A DNA stretch of 11,950 nucleotides from Desulfobacteraceae bacterium (GTDB taxonomy: Bacteria; Desulfobacterota; Desulfobacteria; Desulfobacterales; UBA11574). The position numbers were made by a program, and so were the translations under genes. The stretch is taken from contig JABMQM010000239.1 of the NCBI GenBank assembly GCA_013203195.1, positions 1 through 11,950 on the forward strand. The letters run 5' to 3'. Positions 5,081 to 11,950 of this stretch are shown here, piece by piece (position 1 is the first letter of the stretch; every line of letters starts with the position of its first letter). Under the pieces are notes generated by a model. It was given only the letters and a program-made list of their open reading frames with translations. It was not told the origin of the DNA and searched no databases.

Positions 5081-5368
5081 TTATCCTTGGGAGAGTTCGG
5101 CTTTTTTGGCTGCCTGTGTGGCTTCTTCTAATATGTTGTCCAGTATTTTAGGATCTTCTTCTGCAAAAGAATCACTAATTTTGGACATGTTTTTAAAAAA
5201 TCGCTGTCTGGCTTTACCCATCTGTTTGAATTTTTTAACGGGAATAATTGCCACCATGGGTGTTCCCTTTCTTTCTACAATATAGCTGTCGTTCCTGAAT
5301 GATACTGCATTCATTATCGTGCCAAATATTTGACGGGCTTTAAGAGCTGTAACTACTTTTAATGTCAT
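5081..5368 (-). CDS. Phd/YefM-type antitoxin
   Basis: A 95-residue protein. Residues 1-50 show the Phd/YefM DNA-binding fold: VVTALKARQIFGTIMNAV, then RNDSYIVERKGTPMVAIIPV and KKFKQM. The C-terminal half is highly charged and helical (FAEEDPKILDNILEEATQAA), as expected for the toxin-binding tail. The start has an excellent AAGGAGA ribosome-binding site (5375-5381). It is the first gene of a Phd-PIN operon and probably represses it with its partner at the palindrome 5387-5404, which overlaps the predicted transcription start. Confidence 0.88.
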   Translation of the reverse strand: MTLKVVTALKARQIFGTIMNAVSFRNDSYIVERKGTPMVAIIPVKKFKQMGKARQRFFKNMSKISDSFAEEDPKILDNILEEATQAAKKAELSQG

Positions 5369-5386
5369 AAATTATCTCCTTCTAAA

Positions 5387-5404
5387 CTATGTCAATTGAT
5401 ATAG
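5387..5404. promoter_or_regulatory. Palindromic operator of the Phd-PIN operon
   Basis: CTATGTCAA-TTGATATAG is an 18-bp palindrome with a single mismatch between the half sites. It lies between the ribosome-binding site and the -10 box, over the expected transcription start. Phd/YefM antitoxins are known to bind short palindromes at this position in their own promoters. Confidence 0.65.
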
Positions 5405-5408
5405 TTGT

Positions 5409-5438
5409 ATTTTACCGGCAGGGTGTGTTTGTTGTCAA
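5409..5438 (-). promoter_or_regulatory. Sigma-70 promoter of the Phd-PIN operon
   Basis: On the minus strand a perfect -35 box TTGACA (5433-5438) and a -10 box TAAAAT (5409-5414, 5 of 6 matches) are 18 bases apart. Transcription would begin near 5402, inside the palindromic operator, leaving a leader of about 34 bases before the antitoxin ATG. Confidence 0.65.
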
Positions 5439-5457
5439 GAAAAAGTTCAGATAAAGT

Positions 5458-5498
5458 GGGTTTGATTTGTTTGATTAGTTATATTGGTTAGATTGGTT
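5458..5498 (-). repeat. Nonamer array AACCAATNN ending in AACCC, copy 2
   Basis: Read on the minus strand, AACCAATCT, AACCAATAT, AACTAATCA and AACAAATCA stand in tandem and are closed by AACCC. The array lies between the ATPase stop codon and the Phd-PIN promoter. The adjoining GATTGGTTTGTGTT (5491-5504, plus strand) recurs exactly once more at 7272-7285. Confidence 0.65.
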
Positions 5499-5516
5499 TG
5501 TGTTGGAGTTTTGCTT

Positions 5517-6803
5517 TTATACCATCCATCCTGGCAAAAAGATAAGTTCTTCATTACTGTCAAACAGTTCTTGAGTAACGACTATTTGCTTAAATTTCGG
5601 ATAGGTTTTAGAAAAAGCTCTTAGGCCGGCAGGCTGTTTTAAGCGAGCATTTGGAGTAAACTTCACTTCAAGAGCGCAATTTTGTTCACCAGTCAGGATA
5701 AAGTCCACTTCGGTTTTGGATATGGTTCTCCAAAAAAAGAGCTGTTCTATCACACCTAAATTTTTATATAACTCGCCAAAGATCGCATTTTCAAACAAAG
5801 ACCCTTTATCTGGACGGTAGCTTAATTCAGTAAAATTTCTTAAGGCAAAATTTCTCAGGCCGGTATCCCCAAAAAACATTTTCGGCATTTTAGTCAGCTC
5901 TTTTCGAATATTGCTATGAAACGGAGTAAGAGCATGGATAATAAAGGAATTCTCAAGGATCGAAAGATAACGACGTATAGTATCCCTGCCAATGCCCAGG
6001 GTGCCGGAAATCTCGTTTACATTTAGCAGATTACCGACAGATCCTGCCAGTAGCTTAAAAAGGTTGCGAAAAGCCGAAATATTTACCACATCAAACAGCA
6101 TATTGACATCTTTTAATTCATAGGTCTCAAACAGCTCCCTTAATTCCTCAAGTTTATCCTCCCTTGATCCTGTCGAAACAACCTTTGGATAACCACCATA
6201 GATAATAAATTCTTCAAATAAAACAGACATTTCTTTGGTATATGGATTGATACTTTCAGGATCTAACACCATATCGCTTGATGCCAGATTATTAAAATGA
6301 TACTTTTCCAAAACTAAAGAAAGAGCATTTTTGCCTTTAAATAATAGGAATTCCTTAAAATCCAGAGGAAACAGCGTAAAGGTCTTTTTTCTCCCGGTAA
6401 CCCCGTCCTTGAATTTCTTGATGGCTATTGAGGCAGAGCCTGTTACGATTAACTTGATGGATGGTTCAAAATCGGCTAAATATTTTAAAAAATGAGATGG
6501 ATCATCCAGATACTGGATCTCATCTACCATTACTACAGAATCTTTTTTAGGATCAGCGCCGGAAAATGTAAGATATTCTTTAAAGTATTTTGGATTCCTG
6601 TTAAGGGCAGACAGTTGATCTGCATCCTCAAGGTTAAAGTTTATAATATTTTTTGAATCACCCCACCTTTTTTGTATATCCTCCTTTAAAAGATTCAAGA
6701 GGGTTGTTTTCCCCACTTGTCGAGTTCCCTGAATAACTAAAATGTCGGGCTTATCTAGCCAGGGTTGAATTCGTTTCTGAAGCCTTCGTTTATATAATTT
6801 CAT
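5517..6803 (-). CDS. AAA ATPase with C-terminal DUF4143 domain
   Basis: A 428-residue protein of the large 'ATP-binding protein, AAA_14/DUF4143' family. The P-loop GTRQVGKTT is at 26-34, Walker B VVMVDEIQYL at 90-99 and the sensor-like IVTGSAS near 119-125. A helical middle contains FEEFIIYGGYPKVV and a winged-helix-like LNVNEISGTLGIGRDTIRRY segment. The C-terminal DUF4143 part resembles a PD-(D/E)xK nuclease fold: FENAIFGELYK, then FWRTISKTEVDFIL and ALEVKF. The role of the family is not known; it is frequent in accessory and defence-like regions. The length is normal and no break is seen. The ATG follows a weak AGGT. It stands alone, with a palindrome 22-38 bases upstream that may be regulatory. 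Confidence 0.88.
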   Translation of the reverse strand: MKLYKRRLQKRIQPWLDKPDILVIQGTRQVGKTTLLNLLKEDIQKRWGDSKNIINFNLEDADQLSALNRNPKYFKEYLTFSGADPKKDSVVMVDEIQYLDDPSHFLKYLADFEPSIKLIVTGSASIAIKKFKDGVTGRKKTFTLFPLDFKEFLLFKGKNALSLVLEKYHFNNLASSDMVLDPESINPYTKEMSVLFEEFIIYGGYPKVVSTGSREDKLEELRELFETYELKDVNMLFDVVNISAFRNLFKLLAGSVGNLLNVNEISGTLGIGRDTIRRYLSILENSFIIHALTPFHSNIRKELTKMPKMFFGDTGLRNFALRNFTELSYRPDKGSLFENAIFGELYKNLGVIEQLFFWRTISKTEVDFILTGEQNCALEVKFTPNARLKQPAGLRAFSKTYPKFKQIVVTQELFDSNEELIFLPGWMV

Positions 6804-6824
6804 GATTTGACCTAAATGCCATGC

Positions 6825-6841
6825 AAATTATTCGATAATTT
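6825..6841. promoter_or_regulatory. Palindrome upstream of the DUF4143 ATPase gene
   Basis: AAATTAT-tcg-ATAATTT is a perfect inverted repeat with 7-base arms ending 22 bases upstream of the ATPase start. It may be an operator or part of an AT-rich promoter region; no clear -35/-10 pair could be fixed around it. Confidence 0.3.
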
Positions 6842-6987
6842 TTACTATACGCATTGCAAATATCAAGTTTTAATGACTATTAATACCTTGTGGCCACTTC
6901 TGATAGGAGCAAGGTTGGCATTTGGCTATGCAGAGGAGTTTCGGTGGTAAGTGTCTGTTTTTACAATATTTTGAAGATAAAAATACC

Positions 6988-7011
6988 GGCGGAAGACTAC
7001 ACAGCTCCGCC
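6988..7011. terminator. GC-rich hairpin, possible terminator
   Basis: GGCGGA (6988-6993) and TCCGCC (7006-7011) form a 6-bp GC-rich stem with a 12-base loop. T-runs follow on both strands: TTTT at 7012-7015 on plus, and GGTATTTTTATC on minus. It may stop minus-strand transcripts leaving the efflux operon before they enter the ATPase gene, but it stands some 350 bases past the efflux stop codon. Confidence 0.35.
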
Positions 7012-7331
7012 TTTTGAATTACACAACCAGACTCCATTTAACATGTTGTAATTAATAAGTATTTATTTAGTTCTTCTCAATGTTTTTTCTATTTATAGCT
7101 CTTATTTATCAAATTATATAATCGCCCGCCGTGCATGTCAAACGCAAACCCTTAAAATTTCCTGAAAAGAAGGGCTGTTACGATAAAAGCGTATTACGAT
7201 ATTATAAAACTCCCACAGCACCAAACTTCTGGAAGGTTCTTTATATTGCAATAAGCTAGTATATATATTCGGATTGGTTTGTGTTCATGTTAAATTTTTA
7301 TGAGAAATTTGAGATGGGAGTATTCAAATTA

Positions 7332-7360
7332 CAGGCGAGCCTTTCATCAAGAAAAGCCTG
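7332..7360 (-). terminator. Hairpin just after the RND gene
   Basis: On the minus strand CAGGC (7356-7360) and GCCTG (7332-7336) enclose an inner TTTC/GAAA stem. It begins 7 bases after the stop codon of the transporter gene. The following TAATTTG is only weakly T-rich, so this is an imperfect intrinsic terminator or a 3' stabilising stem. Confidence 0.4.
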
Positions 7361-7367
7361 GGTAGAT

Positions 7368-10300
7368 CTATGCAAAAAACTTCTTTAATTTCTCATTGGA
7401 AAAGCTTTTTTTCAATGATTGGCCGGCATCAAAGGCAAGGCTTAAAAGGGCAGGAATTAAAAAGATGGTAAAGACCGTTGAAATCAGAAGGCCGCCCACA
7501 ACCACGCTCCCGAGTCCCCGGTAGAATTCGGAGCCGGCACCGGGAGCAAGCACCAGGGGCAGCATGGCCGATACGGTTGTAATAGCGCTCATGTAAATGG
7601 GCCGGATGCGGGAGCGGACCGATTCGGTGATGGCATCCCGGGGCAGCATGTTGCTGTCCCGCATATTGTTTAAGGTTTGGTGGACAATCAGGATGGCGTT
7701 GTTGACAACAATTCCGACCAGGATGACAAAGCCGAGCATGGTAATGATATCTAAAGGCTGGTAGGTTTTAAACGTGTTCACCAGCATCAAGCCCACAAAA
7801 CCGCCGGCGGCGGCCAGGGGAACACTGAAGAGAATAATAAAGGGATAGAAAAAATTCTCAAACAGGGCCGACATCAATAGATAGCTGATCACGAGGGCCA
7901 GAATAAAGTTCCACATCAGAGCCTTGCGTGTGCGCGTCAGGTCGTCGGCCGTACCGCCCAGTTTAATACTGTAAAGGCTTGAAAGGCCTCCGCCGGCCTT
8001 GATCGGCCCCACCACCTTTTCCGTCACGATCTCCATGGCGGCCTCAAGGGCCATGGTCCTTGACGGAATAACCTGTAGCGTAATGGATCGTTGCGAATCG
8101 ATATGATTTATCTGGATGGGACCTTCTTCGAGCTTAATTTCTGCAAGCGAGTTTAAGGTTACTTTTTCTCCAGATGGTGCCACAACCGGAAAGCGAGGCA
8201 GGTCCTGAGTGCGCTCGAGTTTTCCCTCCTTGCTTTTTACCACCAGATCAATTTCATCCCCGTGCAGGCGATATGTACTGGCTTTGGCCTCATCCACAAT
8301 CGCATCTACGATTAAGCCCAGATCCGACGTGGTCATGCCCAGGCGGGTCAGGCGTTCACGGTTTGGAATAATGCGCATCTCGGGGTTGCCCAAGTCCAGG
8401 CCGGGGATCGGGCGGATCTGGGCGTCGGGCAGAGCTTGGGCGGACAAACCGTATATCTGTCGGCCCAGACTGATGAGCTTTTCCAGATCGGGCCCTTTGA
8501 TCTCGATCTCAATGGAGCGACCTTCGCCGATATTACGTGAAAAGAGACTGGGCTGCTGAACAATGGCGATCATGCCGGGAATCTTTCTTAAGACACTGTA
8601 AACATAGGGAAGCAATTCCCTGGTGCGCTCCTGAACTTTGGATACAATGCCCATAAAAACCGACTGTCCCCGGGCGACATAGAAAAAATTGCTGGCTGGT
8701 GGAAGATTCAGTTTTTCGGCCAGCTCACTTTTTTGTCCCTCGTCTTCAATTAGCGGCAGAAGATCTTTTTCTACGGTTTCACCGATTTTCTCAAGCTCAT
8801 TCAAATTATAACCCGGAGGCGGCAACAAAATTCCATACAATATTTCACGGTTGCCTTCGGGCATGTATTCTGTTTTGGGCATCAAAAAATATGCCAGACC
8901 AAGCGCCACCAAAATCATGGTAACGGCAACCCCCACGCGCGCCGCAACCAATCCGCACATCCAGTACACAAACTTTGTCGTGTAATTTATAAAGCCGCCG
9001 GCAAAAGCATTCAGTCCCCGGGCGATATAGCTAAAAGGTCTTAAGATAAGAGCGAAAACCCCTTTTGATTTGATTACCGTGTTGTTATTTTTTTGAACTT
9101 TGCCCAGTATTTTGGAAGCCAGCGTCGGTATGACCGTAATGGAGATGATCAGGCTTAATGTCACGGCGCCACTGATGGCGATGGCTATGTCGCGAAAAAG
9201 TTGGCCGGCCTCCTCCTGCACAAACACGATGGGAAGAAACACCGCCACCGTCGTCAAGGTACTTGCCAGAACCGCCCCCCAAACCTCGACCGTGCCGTCG
9301 TACGCCGCCTGTCTGCGATCTTTACCCATCTCCCGATGGCGAAAGATGTTTTCAAATACAACAATGGAATTGTCCACCACCATACCCACGGCAAACGATA
9401 GCCCAGCCAGGCTGACAACATTGATATTTCTCCCCATAAGGGTCATGATCAGGAATGTGCCGATGACACTGATAGGGATGGCAACCGCCACGATCACAGT
9501 GCTGGCAAAATTCCGTAAAAATATCAGAAGCACCAAAATCGCCAGAGATCCGCCTACAAAAATATTCTCCCTTACCAGGTTGATGGCGCTGTGGATGTAA
9601 CGGGTATAATCATAGACCAGCACAATCTTTAAATGTTTTTCTTTTAACAGGTTCTCATTTAACTCTGCCAGCGCATCTTGCAGTTTCTTCATCACTACCA
9701 GGACATTGGAACCGGGTTCGCGCACGGCGTTGAAAACAATGGTCGGCGTGCCTATGTGCCGGACGACAAATTCCGCATCTTTAAAGCCGAATTCAACGTC
9801 GGCAATGTCGCCCACAGCAACAGGAATGCCGTTTACTCTCTTTATGATGACATTAGAAACATCTTCGGGGCTACTATACTCGCCGACGGTTCGGGCGATG
9901 TAGCGACGCTTGCCCTCGTCAAAGTTACCGGCACTGATGTTTTTGTTCTCTATATCCAGGGCTCGAACGAGTTCAGGAATGGTTACCTTGCGGGCCGAGA
10001 GGGCGTCCGAGTCAACTACGACTTGAAGCTGCCGCTCCCATCCTCCGTATATGTTGGACGACGACACCCCCGAAATCCGTTCCAGGCGGGGTTTAATATA
10101 CTCGTCAACAAAATCGTACTCTTGCTGCAAGACACCCTGGTAGCCCGGCAGTCCCTTTAGTACCATCCAGGCAATCGCTTGCTCGCGTCTGCCGCCGGAC
10201 TTTATAATCGGTTTATCCACATTGTCCGGATATTTTTTGACGCGCTCAAGGCTGTTGGATACTCTCAGCAGCGCTTCATCCGTATCCGTACCGATCTCAA

Positions 10301-10583
10301 ATATCAGGCTGATAAAGGCGCTGCTGTCCCGGCTTTCACTTTTCATCTCCACCAGACCGTCCACATTTTTGAGCTCTTCTTCCTGAGCCTCAACAACCTC
10401 GCGCTCAACTTCCACCGGGCTGGCTCCACGCCAGGTCGTCGTGATGGAAACCTCCTGAAGATCAACGTTGGGAGTAAGTTGGATGGGAATTCTAAAAAGA
10501 GAAATAAAGCCGAACAGAACCAGAAGAATCACTCCAACTGTAACGGTAACCGGCTTTTTGATTGCAGTATCAATGAGTTTCAT
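7368..10583 (-). CDS. RND-family efflux transporter, inner-membrane subunit (AcrB/HAE1-like)
   Basis: A 1071-residue protein with the full RND layout. TM1 is at residues 10-30 after a short MKLIDTAIKKP start, with a first periplasmic loop to about 335. TM2-6 span about 340-490, with a linker and TM7 at about 550-570. A second periplasmic loop runs to about 885, and TM8-12 to 1055. Halves are repeated as in the family. The TM4 motif is FAVGMVVDNSIVVFENIFRH (D404, N405) and the TM10 motif is VGIVVNNAILIVHQ (N961, N962), where E. coli AcrB has DD and a Lys. It uses the proton gradient to export toxic compounds from the periplasm, with an adaptor and an outer-membrane channel. The adaptor gene lies directly upstream. 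Substrates cannot be told; the motifs place it with drug/solvent (HAE1) pumps more than with CzcA metal pumps. It is intact. Confidence 0.93.
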   Translation of the reverse strand: MKLIDTAIKKPVTVTVGVILLVLFGFISLFRIPIQLTPNVDLQEVSITTTWRGASPVEVEREVVEAQEEELKNVDGLVEMKSESRDSSAFISLIFEIGTDTDEALLRVSNSLERVKKYPDNVDKPIIKSGGRREQAIAWMVLKGLPGYQGVLQQEYDFVDEYIKPRLERISGVSSSNIYGGWERQLQVVVDSDALSARKVTIPELVRALDIENKNISAGNFDEGKRRYIARTVGEYSSPEDVSNVIIKRVNGIPVAVGDIADVEFGFKDAEFVVRHIGTPTIVFNAVREPGSNVLVVMKKLQDALAELNENLLKEKHLKIVLVYDYTRYIHSAINLVRENIFVGGSLAILVLLIFLRNFASTVIVAVAIPISVIGTFLIMTLMGRNINVVSLAGLSFAVGMVVDNSIVVFENIFRHREMGKDRRQAAYDGTVEVWGAVLASTLTTVAVFLPIVFVQEEAGQLFRDIAIAISGAVTLSLIISITVIPTLASKILGKVQKNNNTVIKSKGVFALILRPFSYIARGLNAFAGGFINYTTKFVYWMCGLVAARVGVAVTMILVALGLAYFLMPKTEYMPEGNREILYGILLPPPGYNLNELEKIGETVEKDLLPLIEDEGQKSELAEKLNLPPASNFFYVARGQSVFMGIVSKVQERTRELLPYVYSVLRKIPGMIAIVQQPSLFSRNIGEGRSIEIEIKGPDLEKLISLGRQIYGLSAQALPDAQIRPIPGLDLGNPEMRIIPNRERLTRLGMTTSDLGLIVDAIVDEAKASTYRLHGDEIDLVVKSKEGKLERTQDLPRFPVVAPSGEKVTLNSLAEIKLEEGPIQINHIDSQRSITLQVIPSRTMALEAAMEIVTEKVVGPIKAGGGLSSLYSIKLGGTADDLTRTRKALMWNFILALVISYLLMSALFENFFYPFIILFSVPLAAAGGFVGLMLVNTFKTYQPLDIITMLGFVILVGIVVNNAILIVHQTLNNMRDSNMLPRDAITESVRSRIRPIYMSAITTVSAMLPLVLAPGAGSEFYRGLGSVVVGGLLISTVFTIFLIPALLSLAFDAGQSLKKSFSNEKLKKFFA

Positions 10584-10614
10584 AGTTCAAAATAATGATG
10601 CAGGAAAAATTCAT

Positions 10615-10732
10615 CACGAAATTGGGAAAGTACGAAAACACGAAAATCAGTACACTTTCAAAAAAAATCTTGGGAATTTGTATTATTCATTACTATTATT
10701 TCTTCGTGCTTTCGCACTTTCGTGTTTTCGTG
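10615..10732. repeat. Inverted pair of octamer arrays (CACGAAAN)4 between the efflux genes
   Basis: The left array reads CACGAAAT, TGGGAAAG, TACGAAAA, CACGAAAA (10615-10646). The right array is the inverted form: TCTTCGTG, CTTTCGCA, CTTTCGTG, TTTTCGTG (10701-10732). Arms of 32 bases match at about three quarters of positions and enclose 54 AT-rich bases. In the adaptor-transporter mRNA they would form a long stem-loop 4 bases after the adaptor stop, which could act as a partial terminator or stabiliser and so set the ratio of the two proteins. Confidence 0.65.
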
Positions 10733-10736
10733 ATTC

Positions 10737-11825
10737 TTATTTTATAATACTCACCGGCTGTCCGGGTCGGAGTCGTTCATTTCCGCGAATCACAACCTTG
10801 ATGCCGGGTGCTAACTTGCCGGCGACCTCAACATTTCCATCATAATACCCGAGGATTGTGACAGGCACCGGTATGGCCTTGCCGTCATTGACAATAAAAA
10901 CCAGCCGATTGTTTCCTGCTGTGACCACAGCATCTTTTGGAACCAGCAGAGCGCTTTTTTGAGCCGCCAGATTAAACGTCACCATGGCCTCCATGCCGCT
11001 TTTGATCTTAAAGTCCTGATTTTCAATATTTATCTTTGCCGGAAACGTTCTGGAATCAGGATCTCCCTGGGGAAGTATCGCATTTATTCTACCCGCGCGC
11101 AGTTCGTTTGAGATACTTTTTACCATTACTTTGACTTCCCCCTGAGGGGCGATCATCACCGCATAGCGTTCGGGTACATCCACGGATACTTTAATTTGCC
11201 CTAAGTCCACCAGATCAACCACCGGTCCGCCGACCATGATCCATTCGCCGACCTGAGTATGTTCTGCGGAAACAAAGCCTGAAAAGGGTGCCACAACCTT
11301 TTTTTGTTTTATTTCATATTCAAGACGCTCCATATCTGCTTCGCTGCGCAGCAATTCCTGAGAAAAGGCCCGCTGATTATAAAGCGCCTCATCATATTTT
11401 CTGGCTGCGATACTGTCGGCATCTTTTAGCCGGCTGTATCTGCTAAGTTCTTTTTCAGCAAGCTCAAGTCTGGCCCTGATCGTCTCCCTGGCAGCCACTG
11501 CGCCTTTCAGTCGAATCTTAAGTTCGGTGGATATTAAACGGACAAGTAGATCCCCTTTCTTAACAAAATCGCCTTCCTTTACAGGAAAATATTCAACCAC
11601 ACCGGAAACTTCGGCAGCTACAGTGCTCGTTGCAACGGCCTCAGTGGTTCCTACCAGCGAGACCTGCTCTGAAACCATCTTTTGTTCCACCAATGCAATC
11701 CTTACCGGTACCGGCGGTGGCCCCTTGCTTTTGTCTGCATCGCCGGCCATAAGAGATGGCGTTAAAATCAAAAGCACCAGCCCTATTGTTAAAAACCAAT
11801 GCAACCTAAAATGAATTCTCTTCAT
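10737..11825 (-). CDS. RND efflux periplasmic adaptor (membrane fusion protein)
   Basis: A 362-residue protein from the ATG at 11825, chosen because AGAGGTG stands 5 bases before it. An ATG 18 codons upstream lacks such a site and would put extra residues before the signal peptide. An N-terminal export signal (charged MKRIHFR, hydrophobic WFLTIGLVLLILTP, likely cut after SLMA) precedes the mature chain. The first half-lipoyl segment is VAAEVSGVVEYFPVKEGD, followed by an alpha-hairpin of about 65 residues rich in Ala, Leu, Arg and Glu. The second half-lipoyl is VVAPFSGFVSAEHTQVGEW, then beta-barrel strands and a membrane-proximal end PGIKVVIRGNERLRPGQPVS. No lipobox Cys is evident, so it is probably anchored by the uncut signal or soluble. 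It bridges the downstream RND pump to an outer-membrane channel not in this window. Confidence 0.92.
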   Translation of the reverse strand: MKRIHFRLHWFLTIGLVLLILTPSLMAGDADKSKGPPPVPVRIALVEQKMVSEQVSLVGTTEAVATSTVAAEVSGVVEYFPVKEGDFVKKGDLLVRLISTELKIRLKGAVAARETIRARLELAEKELSRYSRLKDADSIAARKYDEALYNQRAFSQELLRSEADMERLEYEIKQKKVVAPFSGFVSAEHTQVGEWIMVGGPVVDLVDLGQIKVSVDVPERYAVMIAPQGEVKVMVKSISNELRAGRINAILPQGDPDSRTFPAKINIENQDFKIKSGMEAMVTFNLAAQKSALLVPKDAVVTAGNNRLVFIVNDGKAIPVPVTILGYYDGNVEVAGKLAPGIKVVIRGNERLRPGQPVSIIK

Positions 11826-11847
11826 CCAACACCTCTTTCGCCACGTA

Positions 11848-11895
11848 TTGCCAATTTCAACCTGGCAACTTATATTCAATCTCCTATGGAGTCAA
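11848..11895 (-). promoter_or_regulatory. Candidate promoter and operator of the efflux operon
   Basis: On the minus strand TTGACT (11890-11895) and TATAAG (11869-11874) each match consensus in 5 of 6 positions, but the spacer is only 15 bases and contains the palindrome CTCC-tat-GGAG (11881-11891). Just downstream is an inverted repeat TTGCCA-9 bases-TGGCAA (11848-11868). A short spacer plus palindromes is what one would expect of a regulated efflux promoter. No regulator gene is in view. Confidence 0.4.
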
Positions 11896-11902
11896 GAAGT
11901 AA

Positions 11903-11950
11903 CTAGTGCTTATCCACAAGTCCAAAATGAACACGATGGGTGTCCAATTC
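11903..11950 (-). CDS. Possible 3' end of an upstream gene
   Basis: From the window edge one minus-strand frame is open for 15 codons (ELDTHRVHFGLVDKH) and ends at TAG (11903-11905), 77 bases before the adaptor start. This is too short to identify. It could be the tail of a gene to the right of the window, or chance. Confidence 0.2.
   Translation of the reverse strand, partial: ELDTHRVHFGLVDKH

Larger units (their letters stand above)
6804..7367. other. 564-base AT-rich spacer without a gene
   Basis: No reading frame of recognisable protein is present. The contents I can point to are the palindrome at 6825-6841, a GC-rich hairpin at 6988-7011, a 14-base copy of the spacer sequence at 5491-5504 (7272-7285), and the hairpin directly after the efflux gene at 7332-7360. 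The rest is unstructured AT-rich DNA as far as I can see. Confidence 0.6.

Noticed and set aside
9100..10160. Several plus-strand frames of 60-166 codons opposite the RND gene.
   Set aside because: They are typical antisense shadows of a long GC-richer gene; no start signals or family motifs.
11826..11879. Adaptor protein starting 18 codons further upstream.
   Set aside because: The upstream ATG lacks a ribosome-binding site and adds residues before an otherwise typical signal peptide; AGAGGTG precedes the ATG at 11825.

Overview
The window reads as an accessory stretch of a Gram-negative bacterial chromosome, most like a Desulfobacterota (deltaproteobacterial) genome. That placement is inferred from the mix of gene families and from the repeat-rich spacers; no rRNA or other marker gene is present. 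Almost all genes are on the minus strand.

Layout from left to right. (1) 1-245 is non-coding, with several short inverted repeats and a 36-bp hairpin element. (2) 246-892 is a vapBC toxin-antitoxin pair with an AbrB-type antitoxin and a PIN toxin. (3) 1196-1501 is the only convincing plus-strand gene, an RHH/UPF0175-type antitoxin-like protein with no toxin beside it. (4) 1503-3158 is a scrambled segment. It holds the 3' part of an asparagine synthetase gene, then a small GIY-YIG nuclease element bounded by inverted repeats, then the 5' half of a four-helix-bundle gene. The GIY-YIG gene is itself split by a second, 130-bp element with the same ends. (5) 3255-4100 is a polysaccharide-export ABC permease (Wzm type) without its ATPase. 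(6) 4276-5368 holds a MNT-type nucleotidyltransferase and a Phd/PIN toxin-antitoxin pair with a visible promoter and palindromic operator. (7) 5517-6803 is an AAA ATPase with a DUF4143 domain. (8) 6804-7367 has no gene. (9) 7368-11825 is an RND efflux system: a periplasmic adaptor followed by a 1071-residue inner-membrane transporter. No outer-membrane factor is in view.

The most interesting material is a family of inverted-repeat elements sharing a left end GCCCWGTTAAAT and a right end ATTTAACNGGG(G)TAA. Three sizes occur: a 411-bp copy (281 bp without its insert) that encodes a GIY-YIG nuclease whose last codons lie in the right repeat; a 130-bp non-coding copy inserted in that nuclease gene; and a 36-bp copy that is little more than the two ends. 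Removing the 130-bp copy restores an 84-codon GIY-YIG reading frame exactly, which fixes its boundaries. The two sides of the GIY-YIG element are halves of unrelated genes, so DNA was lost there by recombination between copies, or the assembly is wrong at that point.

A second theme is that many gene junctions carry short tandem arrays of a 7-, 8- or 9-base word: heptamers at 4605-4653 and 3218-3238, nonamers at 4112-4143, 5458-5498 and 185-256, and a pair of inverted octamer arrays between the two efflux genes. The TA genes, repeats and broken genes mark 1-7300 as a fluid accessory region; the efflux operon looks intact.
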